Source: Amycolatopsis lexingtonensis
GTDB taxonomy: Bacteria; Actinomycetota; Actinomycetes; Mycobacteriales; Pseudonocardiaceae
Length of the DNA: 64,000 nucleotides
Assembly (NCBI RefSeq): GCF_014873755.1
Contig: NZ_JADBEG010000001.1
Coordinates: 9,865,001 to 9,929,000 of the forward strand
Reading direction: 5' to 3'
Made by a program: the position numbers and the translations under genes. This document shows positions 62,392 to 64,000 of this stretch, one piece after another. The first letter of the stretch is position 1, and every line of letters begins with the position of its first letter. Under the pieces are notes generated by a model. It was given only the letters and a program-made list of their open reading frames with translations. It had not been told where the DNA came from and searched no databases.

Positions 62392-62847
62392 ATGACTTCC
62401 AAGGCTTCCGACCTGGTCGCCAAGGCCAAGCAGTGGGCCGGCTACTACGGCGACTTCCCGAACGGCGAGGAGGGCGCGGTCTTCACCGTTCCGCTGCGCC
62501 TGCGCGCCGCCTGGGACGCCGGTGACGCCGACGCGCTGGCCGACCTGTTCACCGTCGACGGCAGCATGCTGATCGGCGACGAGCAGCTGCGCGGCCGCGA
62601 GGCGATCCGCGCCTACCTGACCGAGCAGTTCGCCGGCGCGTACCGCGGCAGCAAGGTCGCCGACGAGCCCGTCCAGTGCAAGTTCCTGGCCGACGGCGTC
62701 GCGCTGGCCATCACCAAGGGTGGCATCAGCTTGGACGGCGCCACCGAGATCGCGCCGGAGAACGAGAACCGGGCGACCTGGGTCGTGCGCAAGGAGGCGG
62801 GCGACTACAAGCTCGTCTCTCACCAGACCAGCCCGATCCGCGGCTGA
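62392..62847 (+). CDS. SgcJ/EcaC-like NTF2-fold protein (second copy)
   Basis: 151 aa with the same pattern as the gene before it (VPLRLRAAWDAGDADALADLFTVDGSMLIGDEQLRGREAIRAYLTEQFAGAY ... ATWVVRKEAGDYKLVSHQTSPIRG). The two are tandem duplicates; the spacer between them is 23 bp and contains GAGGAGACACCG as ribosome binding site for ATG 62392. A hairpin follows its stop. Confidence 0.88.
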   Translation: MTSKASDLVAKAKQWAGYYGDFPNGEEGAVFTVPLRLRAAWDAGDADALADLFTVDGSMLIGDEQLRGREAIRAYLTEQFAGAYRGSKVADEPVQCKFLADGVALAITKGGISLDGATEIAPENENRATWVVRKEAGDYKLVSHQTSPIRG

Positions 62848-62857
62848 GCCCGCCGCG

Positions 62858-62901
62858 GCGCGAAGGCCACCCCGGCACCCTCGGGGTGGCCTTCGCGCGT
62901 G
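62858..62901 (+). terminator. Hairpin terminator after the SgcJ-like pair
   Basis: GCGAAGGCCACCCCG and CGGGGTGGCCTTCGC form a 15-bp perfect stem (extended to GCGCGAAGG/CCTTCGCGC) with a short loop, 11 bases after the stop. There is no U-tract. Confidence 0.9.
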
Positions 62902-62995
62902 ACTGTCCACAGTGGTCCCGCACGGGAGGAGTCGACGCTGCCCGCGGCGCGCCGCCACGATGGGGAGCCACAGGCGACGAGCGGAAGGTGATCCC

Positions 62996-64000
62996 GTGGA
63001 CAGCAAACCCGCAAGACTCTCCGACACCGAACAGGCCGGGATCCGCTTGTTCGAGGAGACGCTGGGCTACGTCTATTCCGCGGCCCTGCGCGCCGCGGCC
63101 GCCGTGGGCGTCGCCGACCACCTGGCCGACGGCCCGAAGACGGTCGTCGAGCTGGCGCAGGCCACCGGGGCGCACGCGGACAACCTCAACCGCGTCCTGC
63201 GGGCCCTCGCCATGCGCGGGGTGTTCCACGAGGACGACCAGGGGCGGTTCGAGCTGACCCCCGAGGCCGAGCTGCTGCGCTCGGACGTGCCGGGCTCGCT
63301 CCGGTCCGCGGTCCTGACGTTCACCGACAAGACGTTCTGGAACTCGCACGGCGAGCTGGCGCACAGCGTCGAGCACGGCGACGCGTCCTTCGACAAGGTG
63401 TTCGGCACGACGTTCTTCGACTACTTCCGCGACGTCGAGTCGCCCGAGACGTTCTACTCGGGCATGCAGTCGAAGTCGGACTCCGAAAACGCTTCCATCA
63501 TCCGCAACCTGACCTTCCCGGCCGGGGCGACGGTCGTCGACGTCGGCGGCGGGTACGGCGGGCTGCTGCTCGAAGCGCTGCGCGCCGACGACAGCCTGTA
63601 CGGCCTCCTGATGGACCTGGGCGAGCACGTCGTGTCCGGCCACCGCCTCGGCGAACTCGGCGACGACGACCGCTGGGAGCTCGTCACCGGCGACTTCTTC
63701 GAGGAGTGCCCGCCGGCCGACGTGTACCTGCTCAAGCACATCATCCACGACTGGAACGACGAGCAGTGCGTGCGCATCCTGCGCAACTGCCGCCGCGCGA
63801 TGCGGCCCGGCGGCCGGATCGTGGTGCTGGACACGGTGATCCCGCCGCGCAACGAACCGCACCTCGGCAAGCTGTTCGACATCATGGTCATGTCGATCCT
63901 GCCCGGCCGGGAGCGCACCGAGGAGGAGTTCCGGGCGCTGTTCGCGAAGGCCGAGCTGGAGCTGACCCGGGTCCTCGACACCGGCTTCGCGGTGTCGGTC
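62996..64000 (+). CDS. O-methyltransferase, cut by the window end
   Basis: At least 335 aa; the frame is open to the last base, so the C-terminus is missing. The start is GTG 62996 with GGAAGGTG upstream (VDSKPARLSDTEQAG). An N-terminal dimerisation wHTH (SAALRAAAAVGVADHLADGPKTVVELAQATGAHADNLNRVLRALAMRGVF) is followed by the SAM motif TVVDVGGGYGGLLLEALRAD near residue 180, and KHIIHDWNDEQCVRILRNCRRAMRPGGRIVVLD with the catalytic His of this family. It resembles antibiotic O-methyltransferases such as DmpM/CalO-type enzymes acting on phenolic groups. The substrate is unknown. Confidence 0.9.
   Translation, partial: MDSKPARLSDTEQAGIRLFEETLGYVYSAALRAAAAVGVADHLADGPKTVVELAQATGAHADNLNRVLRALAMRGVFHEDDQGRFELTPEAELLRSDVPGSLRSAVLTFTDKTFWNSHGELAHSVEHGDASFDKVFGTTFFDYFRDVESPETFYSGMQSKSDSENASIIRNLTFPAGATVVDVGGGYGGLLLEALRADDSLYGLLMDLGEHVVSGHRLGELGDDDRWELVTGDFFEECPPADVYLLKHIIHDWNDEQCVRILRNCRRAMRPGGRIVVLDTVIPPRNEPHLGKLFDIMVMSILPGRERTEEEFRALFAKAELELTRVLDTGFAVSV

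Overview
The window is high-GC actinobacterial DNA. The 23S and 5S genes, the spacer sequence, the gene families and the intergenic palindromes point to a Pseudonocardiaceae-like genome. Amycolatopsis is my best guess, which is an inference and not a search result. It opens at the distal end of an rRNA operon (spacer, 23S, 5S, terminator, 1-3495). It continues through ordinary chromosome: cobF, a CopZ-CopA-CsoR copper module with two candidate CsoR operators, a CPBP protease, a DivIVA-like coiled coil, an MgtC protein, and a CopC-CopD fusion with a His-rich membrane partner (3.5-13.6 kb).

From 13.9 to 24.7 kb lies a compact RiPP-type locus. It has a fused E1-like/YcaO cyclodehydratase (13932-16238), a SagB-type dehydrogenase (16289-17734) and a candidate 58-residue precursor peptide with its own ribosome binding site and hairpin terminator (21181-21435). 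These are surrounded by an unusually dense regulatory set: a DesK-type histidine kinase, two near-equal-length NarL-type response regulators, an AraC regulator, and one 805-residue protein made of two complete histidine kinases in tandem. A spacer region of accessory genes follows (DUF899-like, YciO-like, ECF42 sigma with its DGPF partner, HxlR-SCP2).

From 30.0 to about 59.4 kb there is an enediyne-type polyketide cluster. It runs SARP and AraC regulators, two DUF1702 proteins, the UnbV/CRTAC1 protein, the RnfD-like membrane protein, P450, GMC oxidoreductase with small partner, a CMD-family protein, the iterative PKSE (KS-AT-ACP-KR-DH-PPTase, 1941 aa), the hotdog thioesterase, a flavin reductase, an NAD-dependent reductase/epimerase, a biotin-dependent carboxylase beta plus epsilon pair, several unknown proteins, an FAD enzyme and an epoxide hydrolase. 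Two SgcJ/EcaC-like proteins and two methyltransferases lie at 59.4-64 kb; the last methyltransferase runs off the window end. The set (PKSE, thioesterase, DUF1702, UnbV, RnfD-like, flavin reductase, P450, GMC, epoxide hydrolase, SgcJ-like) resembles nine-membered enediyne pathways. I see no obvious chromoprotein apoprotein gene.

Two non-coding layers stand out. First, direct repeats of a GTGCGTTTTGCAC-like word at 21-22 bp pitch occur upstream of the YcaO gene, in the AraC/precursor spacer, and in the SARP/AraC spacer of the enediyne cluster, suggesting one regulator for both pathways. Second, a family of exactly 53-bp elements, each made of two 15-bp palindromes, recurs nine times. Most copies sit between convergent genes or at gene ends, and two are embedded in duplicated composite cassettes of about 220 bp.
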